NCBI GenBank assembly: GCA_015521195.1
Contig: WAOO01000113.1
Location: forward strand, 1-39,565
Source: Pyrolobus sp.
Lineage (GTDB): Archaea > Thermoproteota > Thermoprotei_A > Sulfolobales > Pyrodictiaceae
Direction of reading: 5' to 3'
DNA length: 39,565 nucleotides
Part shown: piece by piece, positions 1-8,733 of the stretch
Position numbering within the stretch: position 1 is the first letter of the stretch
Layout of the letters: each line of letters begins with the position of its first letter
Program-made: the position numbers and the translations under genes
Notes under the pieces: model-generated
Databases searched by the model: none
Seen by the model: the letters and a program-made list of their open reading frames with translations, nothing else
What the model was told of the DNA's origin: nothing

Positions 1-818
1 CCCACCACCTCCGCCCTCTTCCCCTTAGCCCCCAGCGCGTCTCCCCCCAGGATGCTCTTCTCGGTCTCAGCCCAGACTACTATCCCGCTGCCCGGGCCCA
101 GGTGAGGGTCCCTGCCCGGCGGGTAGTACTCGAGGTCTATCTTGATGGGCGTTTCCGGGAACCTCTTGCGGAGTAGCGCCTCAGCGGCCCTAGCCTGCCT
201 CTCGGCCACGTGGCTCGGCAGCCTGACACAGTGGGATAGGCCGCGTATAGCGAGGACCCCACCCCTCTCGACAAGCTCTACCGGCCTAAGCTCCCCCGGA
301 GGCTCCTCCACCCTGAACACCACTATCCCGCCGCCCTTCGGATAATGCCCCCTCCTCTTCACCTCCAGGTCGAAACTATACCCGAACTTCTCGAGGAGCG
401 GCCTCAGCACGAACCTTACATAGTCGACCGGGGGGCTCCAGGGGACGTCGGTACCCCCGCGTATCTCGAGCTCGACGGGCTCCGGGGCATAGGCTGCGAC
501 GGGGAGCACGGCTTGCAGGACGAGGGTGACGCTACCGGCTGTGCCTATATCGAGGCGGAACCTGCCGCCTCGCAGCCCCCTAGGCTCGAAGACCAGCGTC
601 GTCGAGCCCAGTTTCAGGCCCTCGACCTTGGCGTTCGAGAGTAGCGCAACAGCCCTAATCGCCGTCATGTGCTGTCTCTGCAGCCCGGGGTTCCTCCTCT
701 TCGCACGTATATTGTATATCCGGAGCCTAACCCCGAGGACCGCGGCCAACGCTACGCTCGTCCGGAGTATCTGGCCTCCACCCTCGCCCATGCTGCCGTC
801 GATGACCACCTCGCGCAT
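1..818 (-). CDS. rtcA: RNA 3'-terminal phosphate cyclase, C-terminus cut by window edge
   Basis: Converts RNA 3'-phosphate ends to 2',3'-cyclic phosphates with ATP. The reverse strand reads MREVVIDGSMGEGGGQILRT at the N-terminus, the RtcA hallmark (DGSxGEGGGQILR). It continues with RRNPGLQRQHMTAIRA, then GTAGSVTLVLQAVLPV and the GRDPHLGPGSG region. About 272 residues are visible against about 340 in the family, so the last part, including the catalytic His region, lies outside the window. The ATG at 818-816 overlaps the nadM stop as TGATG, which suggests translational coupling. It is the last visible member of the minus-strand run with the DUF62 gene and nadM. Confidence 0.93.
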   Translation of the reverse strand, partial: MREVVIDGSMGEGGGQILRTSVALAAVLGVRLRIYNIRAKRRNPGLQRQHMTAIRAVALLSNAKVEGLKLGSTTLVFEPRGLRGGRFRLDIGTAGSVTLVLQAVLPVAAYAPEPVELEIRGGTDVPWSPPVDYVRFVLRPLLEKFGYSFDLEVKRRGHYPKGGGIVVFRVEEPPGELRPVELVERGGVLAIRGLSHCVRLPSHVAERQARAAEALLRKRFPETPIKIDLEYYPPGRDPHLGPGSGIVVWAETEKSILGGDALGAKGKRAEVV

Positions 819-1336
819 CAATGCCCACCCGTTATCCTTCGGAGCCTCTCGACGCCCCCAATCCTCTTCAAATACTCGGCCACAGAGGGGGGCACGAGGC
901 TCTCCCAGTCGCCGCCCTCCAGCATAAGCCTACGTATCCTCGTCGCCGTGAACCTCCCGCGGTCGAACATAGGCGGCTCTATCACACAGTAGCCATACTC
1001 GCGGAAGAGCTGTACGACCAGAGGGTTGCCCGAGACCACGCAGTCGAAGCGGGGTGTGAGCATCTCAACCCAACGCGGCCAAACATGGTTAGTCTCGATG
1101 TCGAGGACCGGTATCAGCCAGACCCTCCCCTCGTCAATACCCGCGTCCCTCAACCCAAGCCTCAGCATCTCGAGGCGCTCCCCAGCGGTAAACGGGTTGG
1201 TGAACGTGTGGCTCTTCTGCGCCGAGCCTACGACAACTACCGCCTCGTCGAACCTCTCCAGGACCCAGCGTATCAGGTGGAAGTGTCCCCAGTGAGGGGG
1301 TTGGAAACGACCGGGTATCAACGCCCTGCTAGGCAA
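818..1336 (-). CDS. nadM: Nicotinamide-nucleotide adenylyltransferase, archaeal NadM type
   Basis: Joins NMN and ATP to give NAD+. The 172-residue protein has the nucleotidyltransferase signature GRFQPPHWGH near residue 9, the GSAQKSHTFTNPFTAGER segment typical of archaeal NMNAT, SGNPLVVQLF, and the C-terminal FTATRIRR motif in place of the usual SxTxIR. Length matches the family. The start is a TTG at 1336, which overlaps the upstream SAM hydrolase gene by 19 bases. A later TTG at 1321 would make a TTGA junction but would remove most of the first beta strand (SRALIP), so the longer form is preferred. Confidence 0.93.
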   Translation of the reverse strand: MPSRALIPGRFQPPHWGHFHLIRWVLERFDEAVVVVGSAQKSHTFTNPFTAGERLEMLRLGLRDAGIDEGRVWLIPVLDIETNHVWPRWVEMLTPRFDCVVSGNPLVVQLFREYGYCVIEPPMFDRGRFTATRIRRLMLEGGDWESLVPPSVAEYLKRIGGVERLRRITGGH

Positions 1337-2133
1337 ACCTCGTCACCCTCCCTCACGCCCAGCTCTTTAGCTGCACTCCCCTTGTAGACGGCAACCTCGA
1401 CAAATCCGAAGCTATTGTAGTAGAGCGCCGCCTCGCCCTCCCCCACCTCGCTGAAGCTCCTCACACACCTGGCTGTCACACACCTCTCGCCGCTACAGGC
1501 TTCAACCAAGCCTCTTCTACAGGCGCGCTCGTAGACCCCGTCACCCCTCTCGGCGGAGAGAGCCACGTTGCCAAAATCGTCTACGTACACCACCTTCAGG
1601 CAGGTCATACCCTCCCTCTCGGCAACGTACTTCAGCTCGAGCTTCACCAGCCTCTCTCCGGGGATAGGCGAGCCCAGAGACTCTATCGGGGTGCCGAGCG
1701 CCAGCAGCGTAGCGGCGGGCGCGAATATGTCGCGACCGTGGAACGTGTATGAGACCGGCTTCAGCCACACAGCCTGCTCGTCGAGCACGACCGCCTTCAC
1801 GAGGCCGTCTGCAGCGACAACCGGCCAGAGGACGCCGTTGTTGGGCCCGACTAGGTAGAAGCGTCTAGTCTCTATCGCCACGGGCTCCCTCGACCCACCG
1901 ACACCCGGGTCAACGACGACGAGGAACACTGTACCCTCGGGGGCGTAGCGGTGCGCGGCATACAACACATAGGCGCCGGCGCGCACATCGAAGCTCCTCA
2001 CGTTGTGCGCGACATCGATAAGCTTTACACGGCCTCCCCCCAGCTTCTCGACGACAAGGTGTACTAGGCCAACGTAGGGGCTGTGAGGGCCGAAGTCCGA
2101 GATGAAGGCTATGACGCCGTTCGGCTTCGCCAT
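1318..2133 (-). CDS. SAM hydrolase / S-adenosyl-L-methionine hydroxide adenosyltransferase (DUF62)
   Basis: Members of this family cleave S-adenosylmethionine with water to adenosine and methionine and are related to fluorinase and chlorinase. The 271-residue protein begins with FISDFGPHSPYVG, then has DVAHNVRSFDVRAGAYVL, VVDPGVGGSREP and VGPNNGVL, all characteristic DUF62 segments, and HGRDIFAPAA further on. The cellular role in archaea is not settled. The ATG lies only five residues before the conserved ISDFG strand, so an alternative start is unlikely. That start shares a CATG with the divergent NSUN gene. The 3' end overlaps nadM. Confidence 0.9.
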   Translation of the reverse strand: MAKPNGVIAFISDFGPHSPYVGLVHLVVEKLGGGRVKLIDVAHNVRSFDVRAGAYVLYAAHRYAPEGTVFLVVVDPGVGGSREPVAIETRRFYLVGPNNGVLWPVVAADGLVKAVVLDEQAVWLKPVSYTFHGRDIFAPAATLLALGTPIESLGSPIPGERLVKLELKYVAEREGMTCLKVVYVDDFGNVALSAERGDGVYERACRRGLVEACSGERCVTARCVRSFSEVGEGEAALYYNSFGFVEVAVYKGSAAKELGVREGDEVCLAGR

Positions 2134-3181
2134 GGCTGACCGTAGGTGCCTTGACGAGAAGGGTGTAAAGCTGTTCTCGAGGAGGCTGGAGGAGAGGCAT
2201 TACAGGCTAGCCGAGAGGTACAAGGTCCACCCCTTCATGGCGGCGAGGTACGAGGAGCTGCTTGGGCCCGTCGGTGCACGTGAACTCCTAGAGCTGCAGC
2301 CGGGCGACATCCTCCGCGCAATCCGGGTGAACACGCTGCGCACCAACGTGGACGCGTTGCGCGAGATGCTAGAGGAGAAGGGTTTCGCGCTCAGAGGCTA
2401 TTGGATACCCTACACCCTGATAGTCGAGGAGGAGCCTATACCAATCGGCGCCACACACGAGTACATGCAGGGCCTCTACTATGTCCAGGGTGCTGGCTCC
2501 CAGGTCCCAGTCTATATCACCGACCCGAAGCCCCTCCAGCGCGCGGTGGACCTCTGCGCGGCGCCCGGCGGGAAGACCAGCCAGATAGCCCAGCACCAGA
2601 GGGACACCACGCCGATAATAGCAGTGGATATCTCGCCGCGCCGCCTCCAAGCGCTAAAGAACAATATGAATAGGTTGGGCGTCCGAAGCGTAATCGCCCT
2701 GAAGCTAGATGCGCGTCTGGCGCCCAGCGTCCTCGGCGAGTCGAGGTTCGACTACGTGCTCCTCGACGCCCCCTGCACGGGCGAGGGGCTCCTCCCCCTC
2801 GAGAAGGGCAGACGCTCCGAGCGTCGACCCGAGGACCTGGTGGACAGGTTATGCCTCCAGATAGAGCTCCTCGAGGCTGCGGCTAGGCTTGCCGCCTGCA
2901 ACGCCACCATAGTCTACACCACTTGTAGCATAGCCCCAGAGGAGAACGAGTATGTGGTCAGCCGTGTGCTCGAGAGGCACCCGGAGCTTGAGCCGGTAGA
3001 GCCTCTAGTCAAACCCCCCGTGTACCGCCCCGGTGTAACCGGGTTCAACGGTGTAGAGTTCGACGAGAGGGTGTCGAGGTGTATACGCCTCTACCCCCAC
3101 GAGACGCGCACGGAGGGTTTCACCGTATGCGTGTTGAGGAAGAGGTGTGCAGGTATAGGCGGGGAGGGTATGAGCTCCTAG
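2132..3181 (+). CDS. NOL1/NOP2/Sun-family RNA m5C methyltransferase
   Basis: SAM-dependent cytosine-5 methyltransferase acting on tRNA or rRNA. The 349-residue protein has the SAM-binding motif DLCAAPGGKTSQIAQ, the acidic VDISPRRL, motif IV DAPCTGEG with one active-site Cys, and motif VI YTTCSIAPEENE with the catalytic Cys. An N-terminal PUA/NSUN-N-like region with RVNTLR precedes them. An ATG at 2102 in the same frame would overlap the divergent DUF62 gene by 32 bases. The ATG at 2132 gives the usual length and meets the neighbour in a shared CATG. The substrate (tRNA or rRNA position) cannot be told from sequence. Confidence 0.9.
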   Translation: MADRRCLDEKGVKLFSRRLEERHYRLAERYKVHPFMAARYEELLGPVGARELLELQPGDILRAIRVNTLRTNVDALREMLEEKGFALRGYWIPYTLIVEEEPIPIGATHEYMQGLYYVQGAGSQVPVYITDPKPLQRAVDLCAAPGGKTSQIAQHQRDTTPIIAVDISPRRLQALKNNMNRLGVRSVIALKLDARLAPSVLGESRFDYVLLDAPCTGEGLLPLEKGRRSERRPEDLVDRLCLQIELLEAAARLAACNATIVYTTCSIAPEENEYVVSRVLERHPELEPVEPLVKPPVYRPGVTGFNGVEFDERVSRCIRLYPHETRTEGFTVCVLRKRCAGIGGEGMSS

Positions 3182-3648
3182 CCTCGTTCCTCTCGAGGTA
3201 CGTCGGCGACTCCCAGAGGGTCCTAAGGGGCCTCGAGGTCGTTATGGTCGAACATGAGGCTGGTGCAGAGCTCCTACTGGTGCCCAGCCGCGTCTATCGG
3301 CTGCTTGGCGGGCTCTGCAGCCTCGTCTATACAGCCGGGCTTCACGCGGCATCGCTGAGGAGGGGGAGGCTTCTCCCCACCCTCAGCCTCGGTCAGCTCG
3401 TGGAGCACGCGATAGTGGAGTGCTATGTTGTGCTCCCGGAGAGGCTGGTCGCCAAGCTAACGTACGGCAGGAGCATCATAGTGGAGCCGAGGGGGCTTCG
3501 CCACAGGCTGCGAGACGCGTGCAACCCCGTAGCCGTTCTAGCGGAGAATGGAAGGTTTGTTGCATGGGCGCGGGTCGAGAGGCAGGCGGACAAGCTTCTT
3601 ATCAAGCCGTTGGTGGACGTCGGCTGGTACCTGCGGAGTGGGGTGTAG
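3127..3648 (+). CDS. NIP7-like ribosome biogenesis / PUA-domain protein
   Basis: A 173-residue protein whose layout follows NIP7. There is a pre-PUA region with a LRRGRLLPTLSLGQL segment like the FTKTHKFRLHVTALDYL stretch of eukaryotic NIP7. Then comes the PUA half with VVLPERLVAKLTYG, NPVAVLAENGRFVAWARVE and a final PLVDVGWYLR comparable to the QxDIGEYxR ending. NIP7 acts in large-subunit pre-rRNA processing. The gene overlaps the 3' end of the NSUN gene by 55 bases if the ATG at 3127 is used. A GTG at 3145 would shorten the overlap, and an ATG at 3079 is less likely. The assignment rests on remembered motif similarity only. Confidence 0.65.
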   Translation: MRVEEEVCRYRRGGYELLASFLSRYVGDSQRVLRGLEVVMVEHEAGAELLLVPSRVYRLLGGLCSLVYTAGLHAASLRRGRLLPTLSLGQLVEHAIVECYVVLPERLVAKLTYGRSIIVEPRGLRHRLRDACNPVAVLAENGRFVAWARVERQADKLLIKPLVDVGWYLRSGV

Positions 3649-3654
3649 CGCGAG

Positions 3655-4389
3655 ATGGCCCTCCAGAAGGGCGACTTCGTGCTAGTCGAGTACGAGGTTA
3701 GGACTAAGGATACGAACCGCCTGGTCGACACGACCGACGAGGAGCTCGCCAAGAAGGAGGGCGTGTACGAGCAGGATAGGGTCTACGGCCCCGTGCTTGT
3801 GGTCGTCGGCGAGGGTAAGCTGATACCCGGGCTCGAGGAGGCCATAGCCCAGATGGACGTCGGCGAGGAGAAGACCTTCGAAATCCCCCCGGAGAAGGCC
3901 TACGGGAAGCACGACCCAGGCAAGGTCAAGACTGTGAGCCTCGGCGTCTTCCGCCGGAGGGGTATAATCCCGAAGCCCGGCGACCTGATAGAGATAGACG
4001 GGCAGGTGGCGCGCGTAGTAGCAGTGTCGGGCGGCCGCGTCATACTCGACTTCAACCACCCGCTCGCAGGCAAGACGCTCGTAGCCCGTGTAAAGATAGT
4101 GGCGAAGCTGGAGAAGGACGAGGATAAGGTGAAGCACCTGGCGGCCAGGAGGCTGCGCGCCAAGCCCGAGGATGTGGACGTCGAGATAGACAGGGAGAGG
4201 GGGCTCGTTAGGATAAAGCTATCGACGAGGGCCGCGCTACGCGCCACGCCAAGCGCCAAGCTGCTCCTCGTCGACGAGATAAGGAGGTATATTGGATGGG
4301 TGAAGAGGGTAGAGTTTGTCGAGGAGTACGAGATTAGGCGCGAGGAGGGAGGCGAGAAGCGGGAGGAGGGTGGGGAGAAGCAGGGCTAG
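3655..4389 (+). CDS. FKBP-type peptidyl-prolyl cis-trans isomerase, long archaeal (SlyD-like) form
   Basis: Folding helper that isomerises X-Pro bonds. The 244-residue protein opens with GDFVLVEYEVRTKDTNRLVDTT, followed by LVVVGEGKLIPGLEEAIAQM and GEEKTFEIPPEKAYGKHDP, the FKBP core with the insert-in-flap domain (PGDLIEIDGQVARVVAVSGGRVILDFNHPLAGKTL split across it). A C-terminal alpha/beta extension of about 90 residues is typical of the 26-29 kDa archaeal form. The tail ends in a duplicated charged segment (REEGGEK repeated). The ATG lies 6 bases after the NIP7-like stop, so the three genes from 2132 probably form one operon. Confidence 0.92.
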   Translation: MALQKGDFVLVEYEVRTKDTNRLVDTTDEELAKKEGVYEQDRVYGPVLVVVGEGKLIPGLEEAIAQMDVGEEKTFEIPPEKAYGKHDPGKVKTVSLGVFRRRGIIPKPGDLIEIDGQVARVVAVSGGRVILDFNHPLAGKTLVARVKIVAKLEKDEDKVKHLAARRLRAKPEDVDVEIDRERGLVRIKLSTRAALRATPSAKLLLVDEIRRYIGWVKRVEFVEEYEIRREEGGEKREEGGEKQG

Positions 4390-4401
4390 GCGCACGCCCC
4401 C

Positions 4402-5478
4402 TCAACTAATGACGCCCGTGACGCGGGCCAGCCTCTCCGCAGCCTCCCATGTCAACCCGCTCTCCCCGAGTATCGTGTAACGCTCTGGCCTCACACGGTG
4501 CGCCATGGTCAACGCCTTCACGATATAATAGTCGTCTATGCCCAGCTCTTTCGCGGTCACGGGCAACCCTATCTTCTTCAATATCGCTCTAACCTTCCGC
4601 CAAGGCCCCCCGTGCAGATACATCATCATTATCGTGCCGACCGCGACCTGCTCTCCGTGCAGCGCGGGGCGGGGCGCTATAAGGTCGAGAGCGTGGCTGA
4701 AGAGATGCTCGGAGCCGCTGGCGGGCCTCGTAGACCCGGCTATGCACATCGCAACCCCGCTGCTTATCAGCCCCTCGACTACAACGTGGGCTGCTTCGAC
4801 CCCACCCCGGCGTATAAGGCTTGCATAGCGTATCACGTGGCGCGCCGATAGGAGGGCTAGGCTCGCCGCATAGCTCCCGTAATACTCGCCCTTCAGCTTA
4901 TGAGCCAGCCTCCAGTCCCGCACCGCTGTAAGCTTGGCTATCAGGTCTCCGCTGCCCGCCCTGAGGAGCCTCTGGGGAGCCTCCGCGATAATCTTTGTAT
5001 CAGCGATTATGGCCACCGGGGCCTTGACCCTAATCGACATCGGCCCGTTATACCCCTTTATCGATGCGAAGGGCGACGCTATACCATCGTGGGAGGCTGC
5101 AGTCGGGACGCTTACCGCGTCAACGTCCAGCTTGAACGCGGTGTACTTTGCGACGTCGATGGCCTTTCCCCCGCCGAAGCCGACTATGACGCGGGGCCTT
5201 GCATCCTTGGCTTCCTCGATAACCCTTTCAACCTCCTCCAGGGATGAGCTCCTAGCAGTGATAACGGTGTACTCGAAGCCCTCTAGCGCCCCCTCGAGCC
5301 TAGAACGGTACCTGGCGTAGACGTGGGGGCCGGTTACGACGAGGATGTTGCTCTTCACACCGAGGTCGGCCAACACGTCTCGAAGCCTATCCAGCACCCC
5401 GACGCCGATGATTATCCTCTTGGGGAGCTCTATCCTATGCTCCCTACGCTGCACGGAGCCTCCAAACCCGCGCTCCAT
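4402..5478 (-). CDS. egsA: sn-Glycerol-1-phosphate dehydrogenase
   Basis: Reduces dihydroxyacetone phosphate to sn-glycerol-1-phosphate, setting the stereochemistry of archaeal membrane lipids. The 358-residue protein has the Rossmann motif [17 protein letters not shown], the substrate/metal region [17 protein letters not shown], and Zn ligands in [12 protein letters not shown] and [14 protein letters not shown]. Length is normal. The ATG at 5478 lies 42 bases from the divergent proteasome gene. The 3' end converges on the FKBP gene with a 12-base gap. Confidence 0.96.
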   Translation of the reverse strand: MERGFGGSVQRREHRIELPKRIIIGVGVLDRLRDVLADLGVKSNILVVTGPHVYARYRSRLEGALEGFEYTVITARSSSLEEVERVIEEAKDARPRVIVGFGGGKAIDVAKYTAFKLDVDAVSVPTAASHDGIASPFASIKGYNGPMSIRVKAPVAIIADTKIIAEAPQRLLRAGSGDLIAKLTAVRDWRLAHKLKGEYYGSYAASLALLSARHVIRYASLIRRGGVEAAHVVVEGLISSGVAMCIAGSTRPASGSEHLFSHALDLIAPRPALHGEQVAVGTIMMMYLHGGPWRKVRAILKKIGLPVTAKELGIDDYYIVKALTMAHRVRPERYTILGESGLTWEAAERLARVTGVIS

Positions 5479-5492
5479 TTTTAACGATGAGA

Positions 5493-5500
5493 TGTTTTAG
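5493..5500. promoter_or_regulatory. Shared TATA-like element between egsA and psmB
   Basis: The 42-base gap holds an A/T stretch (tgttttag on plus, ctaaaaca on minus). It lies about 20-25 bases from both start codons (5478 minus, 5521 plus). This fits two leaderless or nearly leaderless transcripts driven from one small divergent promoter. Inference from spacing only. Confidence 0.4.
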
Positions 5501-5520
5501 CCTCTCGCGGGTAGATTGTT

Positions 5521-6141
5521 GTGCGCGAGGCCATCCTAGAGCGCAGGGCGGTCATCGCAAGCAGGACTACAACGGTGGGCATGGTGCTCCGCGATTATGT
5601 GGTGCTCGCGGCAGATAGGAGGGCTACTGCTGGCTACTATGTTGCGCACAAGAAGACGAGGAAGATTGTAAAGATAACGGAGTATATGGCCATGACGACC
5701 TCCGGACTTGTCGCCGATGCACAGGCCCTTGCGGATATACTGAGAGAGGAGCTGAGGTACTACGAGCTGACGACCGGCAAGAGGCCGAGCGTAACGGCGG
5801 CTGCGAACATACTAGCCGCTATAATCTACTCCTCCGCGCGCTTCTACCCGTATATAGTGCAGCTGCTCCTCGGAGGCTACGATACCGCCCCGAGGCTCTA
5901 CATGATAGACTGGTTTGGCACAGTGACGAGCGAGAAGTATACGGCGACGGGTTCCGGCTCGCCGATAGCGCTCGGTGTGATAGAGGAGGGCTACCGCGAG
6001 GACCTAAGCCTAGACGAGGCTATGGAGCTTGCAGCTCGTGCCGTACGCGCGGCGATGGAGAGGGATACGGCTACCGGCAACGGGATAGACGTGGTCGCCA
6101 TAGGAAGAGACAAGTATATAACGAGGAGCTACAGCGTGTAG
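5521..6141 (+). CDS. psmB: Proteasome beta subunit, catalytic type, with unusual cleavage site
   Basis: N-terminal nucleophile subunit of the 20S proteasome. After a 15-residue leader the mature form would begin TTTVGMV. Counting from that Thr as 1, Asp17 (in AADRRA), Lys33 and Gly47 (TTSG) fall exactly at the catalytic positions, and TGSGSP is present near 130. IVQLLLGGYD and RDTATGNG also match the active crenarchaeal beta type. The residue before Thr1 is Arg (VIASR|TTTVG), whereas self-processing beta subunits normally have Gly there. The start is GTG; a stop codon three codons upstream closes the frame. Confidence 0.93.
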   Translation: MREAILERRAVIASRTTTVGMVLRDYVVLAADRRATAGYYVAHKKTRKIVKITEYMAMTTSGLVADAQALADILREELRYYELTTGKRPSVTAAANILAAIIYSSARFYPYIVQLLLGGYDTAPRLYMIDWFGTVTSEKYTATGSGSPIALGVIEEGYREDLSLDEAMELAARAVRAAMERDTATGNGIDVVAIGRDKYITRSYSV

Positions 6142-6210
6142 ACTAGCGGCTCTGCCGGCTTTCTCCCCGTCGCCACCATGTTTCACAACACCGTGTGAGA
6201 GTGTCCTGCC

Positions 6211-8169
6211 ATGTACCGTGTAGGAGAGCTCCCAGTCGCCCTCCAGAGGGCAATCGCGAAGCATGTCCCGCCAGAGGCTATGATAACCAGGGTGGAGTTC
6301 GAGGGGCCAGAGATAGTAATCTATGTACGCAACCCGGCGTTGATAGCCTCTAGGCCCGAGATAGCTAGGAATCTCGCCAAGGAGCTGAAGAAGAGGATAG
6401 TGTTCAGGGCGGAGAAGGATGCCAGGAAGCCCCCAGAGGAGGCTAAGAAGATTATAATGGAGATTGTCCCCAAGGAGGCCGAGATAAAGACGATAGTGTT
6501 CGATGAGGTGCTCGGAGAGGTCGTAATCAAGGCCAGGAAGGTTGGCCTCGTCTACGGCCGCGGTAAGGCGATATACAACAAGATATTCGCTGAGACCGGC
6601 TGGAGGCCGGTCATCCTACGCGCCCCCGACTGGGAGTCAACCACGCTCAACTCGATAGTCTCGTTCATGCTGAGGGAGAGTAGCTACAGGTCGAAGATAC
6701 TGCGAGAGATGGGTGAGAGGATACACCGTGGAGTCCTCTTCGAGAACAGGTACGTGAGGATAACGGCCCTCGGAGGCTTCATGGAGGTGGGAAGGTCCGC
6801 TATCCTCGTCGAGACCGGCGAGAGCAGGGTGCTCCTCGACTTCGGCGTAAACCCCGGAGGCACCGGTTACAACATGTACCCCCATGTCGATGTAGACCAG
6901 CTTCGACCAGAGGAGCTCGACGCTGTGATAGTGACGCACGCCCACCTAGACCACATGGGGCTAGTACCATTCCTATTCAAATACGGCTACCGCGGCCCAG
7001 TCTTCGTCACCAAGCCGACCAGAGACCTGATGGTACTATCGCTCTACGATTATCTCGATGTGGCGTCGAAGGAGGCGGGTAGGGCGCCCTTCACTCACCA
7101 CGATATAAAGAAGATGATACTGCATACGATAGCGCTTGACTACGGCGAGGTGACCGACGTAGCACCAGACATCAAGCTCACGTTCTACAACGCGGGCCAC
7201 ATCCTAGGTTCTGCGATAGCCCACCTCCATATCGGCGAAGGCCTCTTCAACCTAGTCTACACCGGCGACCTGAAATATGCAAACACGAGGCTATTGACCA
7301 AGGCTCACACGGAGTTCCCGCGGGTAGAAGCTCTCATAATAGAGTCGACCTATGGTAACAAGAGGCAGCCGAAGCGCTCGCAGGCGGAGATGGAGCTGAT
7401 ACAGTGGATCGTGAGGACGATACAGGTGAAAAAGGGCAAGGTGCTGATACCGGTTCTCGCCGTTGGCAGGGCGCAGGAGATACTCTTGGTCATATCCGAG
7501 GCTGTTGCCAAGAAGTTCATGCCAGAGGTCCCGATATATGTCGACGGCATGATAGACGAGGTTACTGCAATCCACCTCACCTACCCCGAGTACCTCTCCG
7601 GCTCTCTTAGGAAGAAGATACTGTACGGTGAGAACCCCTTCACGGCAGACTATATCGTGAAAGTGGAGCACCCCTCGATGAGAGAAGAGATAATCAGTAG
7701 CACCGAGCCCTGCATAATCATCGCGACCTCCGGCATGCTCAACGGCGGGCCCTCGGTCGAGTACTTCAGGAAGCTGGCCAGCGACCCGAGGAACACCCTG
7801 ATATTCGTAAGCTACCAGGTGAAGGGTACGCTAGGCAGGCGCGTCTTAGAGGCTGGTACGGGTGGACAAGTTACACTGGTCTCTCCTGACGGGAAGCTAG
7901 AGGTGATAAAGATAAACATGGACGTCGTCAGCGTTGAGGGCTTCTCGGGCCACTCTGACATAGACCAGCTGATAGCGTTCCTACGCGACATCAAGCCTAA
8001 GCCGAAATACTTGATACTAAACCATGGCGAGCCGGAGGCGATATACAAGTTCAAAGCGCGTATCGAGAGAGAGTGTAGGAGGGGAGGTAGGCTAGAAGGG
8101 GCACCCTTCTGCGAACCCGGCAGGATATACACGCCTAGCAACCTCGACAGCCTGCTCCTCACAAGATAG
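6211..8169 (+). CDS. Archaeal CPSF-like ribonuclease aCPSF1 / FttA (KH + metallo-beta-lactamase + beta-CASP)
   Basis: 3'-end processing nuclease that acts as the archaeal transcription termination factor, homologous to eukaryotic CPSF73. The 652-residue protein has two N-terminal KH-like domains (about 1-145). The metallo-beta-lactamase domain follows, with ALGGFMEVGRSAILVETGE, the zinc motif THAHLDHMG near residue 245, NAGHILGSA, YTGDLKY and IIESTYGN. The beta-CASP part has VLIPVLAVGRAQEIL and IIATSGMLNGGP, and the final zinc His sits in GFSGHSDIDQL and LNHGEPEA. Length is the family norm. It sits beside other RNA genes (Lsm, MCT-1-like). Confidence 0.95.
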   Translation: MYRVGELPVALQRAIAKHVPPEAMITRVEFEGPEIVIYVRNPALIASRPEIARNLAKELKKRIVFRAEKDARKPPEEAKKIIMEIVPKEAEIKTIVFDEVLGEVVIKARKVGLVYGRGKAIYNKIFAETGWRPVILRAPDWESTTLNSIVSFMLRESSYRSKILREMGERIHRGVLFENRYVRITALGGFMEVGRSAILVETGESRVLLDFGVNPGGTGYNMYPHVDVDQLRPEELDAVIVTHAHLDHMGLVPFLFKYGYRGPVFVTKPTRDLMVLSLYDYLDVASKEAGRAPFTHHDIKKMILHTIALDYGEVTDVAPDIKLTFYNAGHILGSAIAHLHIGEGLFNLVYTGDLKYANTRLLTKAHTEFPRVEALIIESTYGNKRQPKRSQAEMELIQWIVRTIQVKKGKVLIPVLAVGRAQEILLVISEAVAKKFMPEVPIYVDGMIDEVTAIHLTYPEYLSGSLRKKILYGENPFTADYIVKVEHPSMREEIISSTEPCIIIATSGMLNGGPSVEYFRKLASDPRNTLIFVSYQVKGTLGRRVLEAGTGGQVTLVSPDGKLEVIKINMDVVSVEGFSGHSDIDQLIAFLRDIKPKPKYLILNHGEPEAIYKFKARIERECRRGGRLEGAPFCEPGRIYTPSNLDSLLLTR

Positions 8170-8183
8170 CGCCGCTGACAACA

Positions 8184-8675
8184 TCACAGTTTGCGCGCAT
8201 ACTCCCAGAGCCTATCACCCATATAGTGGAGCCTCTTCGACACCACACCCTTCTCCATAGACTCTAGCTCCACCTTAGACACGAGCGCCTCGTGCACAGC
8301 TATAGGTATCTTCTTCAGCGGCTCCAGAATCACCACGATGTCTCCCTTCTCGAAGTCGCCTTCCACCGAGACGATGCCGGGTCTCATCAGATTGGCGCCC
8401 CTCGTTATAGGACGAACTGCACCCTCATCGACGATTATCCTCGGGAGCCAACCTGTACCGACATCCAGCAGGTAGTTTATCAGCGGGATTAGCTTCCCGG
8501 ATATCCTCGCGAACGCGGGCCTCCCCTCGATAATGTAGAGCTCCTCGATACCACTCTTCCTGTCCGAGACTACCTCTACATCCTCGTCGCCGGTTAGAGG
8601 CGCGTTGGGCCACTTGGAGCGTATCTCTTCGAAAAGCCTGCGCTTATCCCTCTTTGACAGCCGCCAGCGTCTCAC
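8184..8675 (-). CDS. MCT-1/MCTS1-like PUA-domain RNA-binding protein
   Basis: The protein has an N-terminal pre-PUA (DUF1947-like) half and a C-terminal PUA domain with IIVDEGAVRPITRGANLMRPGIVS, closely parallel to VDKGAIxFVLSGANIMCPG of eukaryotic MCT-1. It ends in GVVSKRLHYMGDRLWEYARKL, comparable to the MCT-1 ending NIHYLNDGLW. MCT-1 with DENR acts in ribosome recycling and re-initiation; the archaeal role is inferred. The GTG at 8675 is chosen because an AATTAA element sits about 25 bases upstream, favouring a leaderless start. The frame is open to a GTG at 8696. Confidence 0.8.
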   Translation of the reverse strand: MRRWRLSKRDKRRLFEEIRSKWPNAPLTGDEDVEVVSDRKSGIEELYIIEGRPAFARISGKLIPLINYLLDVGTGWLPRIIVDEGAVRPITRGANLMRPGIVSVEGDFEKGDIVVILEPLKKIPIAVHEALVSKVELESMEKGVVSKRLHYMGDRLWEYARKL

Positions 8676-8733
8676 GGCCCCACGCCAGTAAACCACTTAA
8701 TTCAAGCGGCTAAGGTGGGTTGCGGGAGACGCG

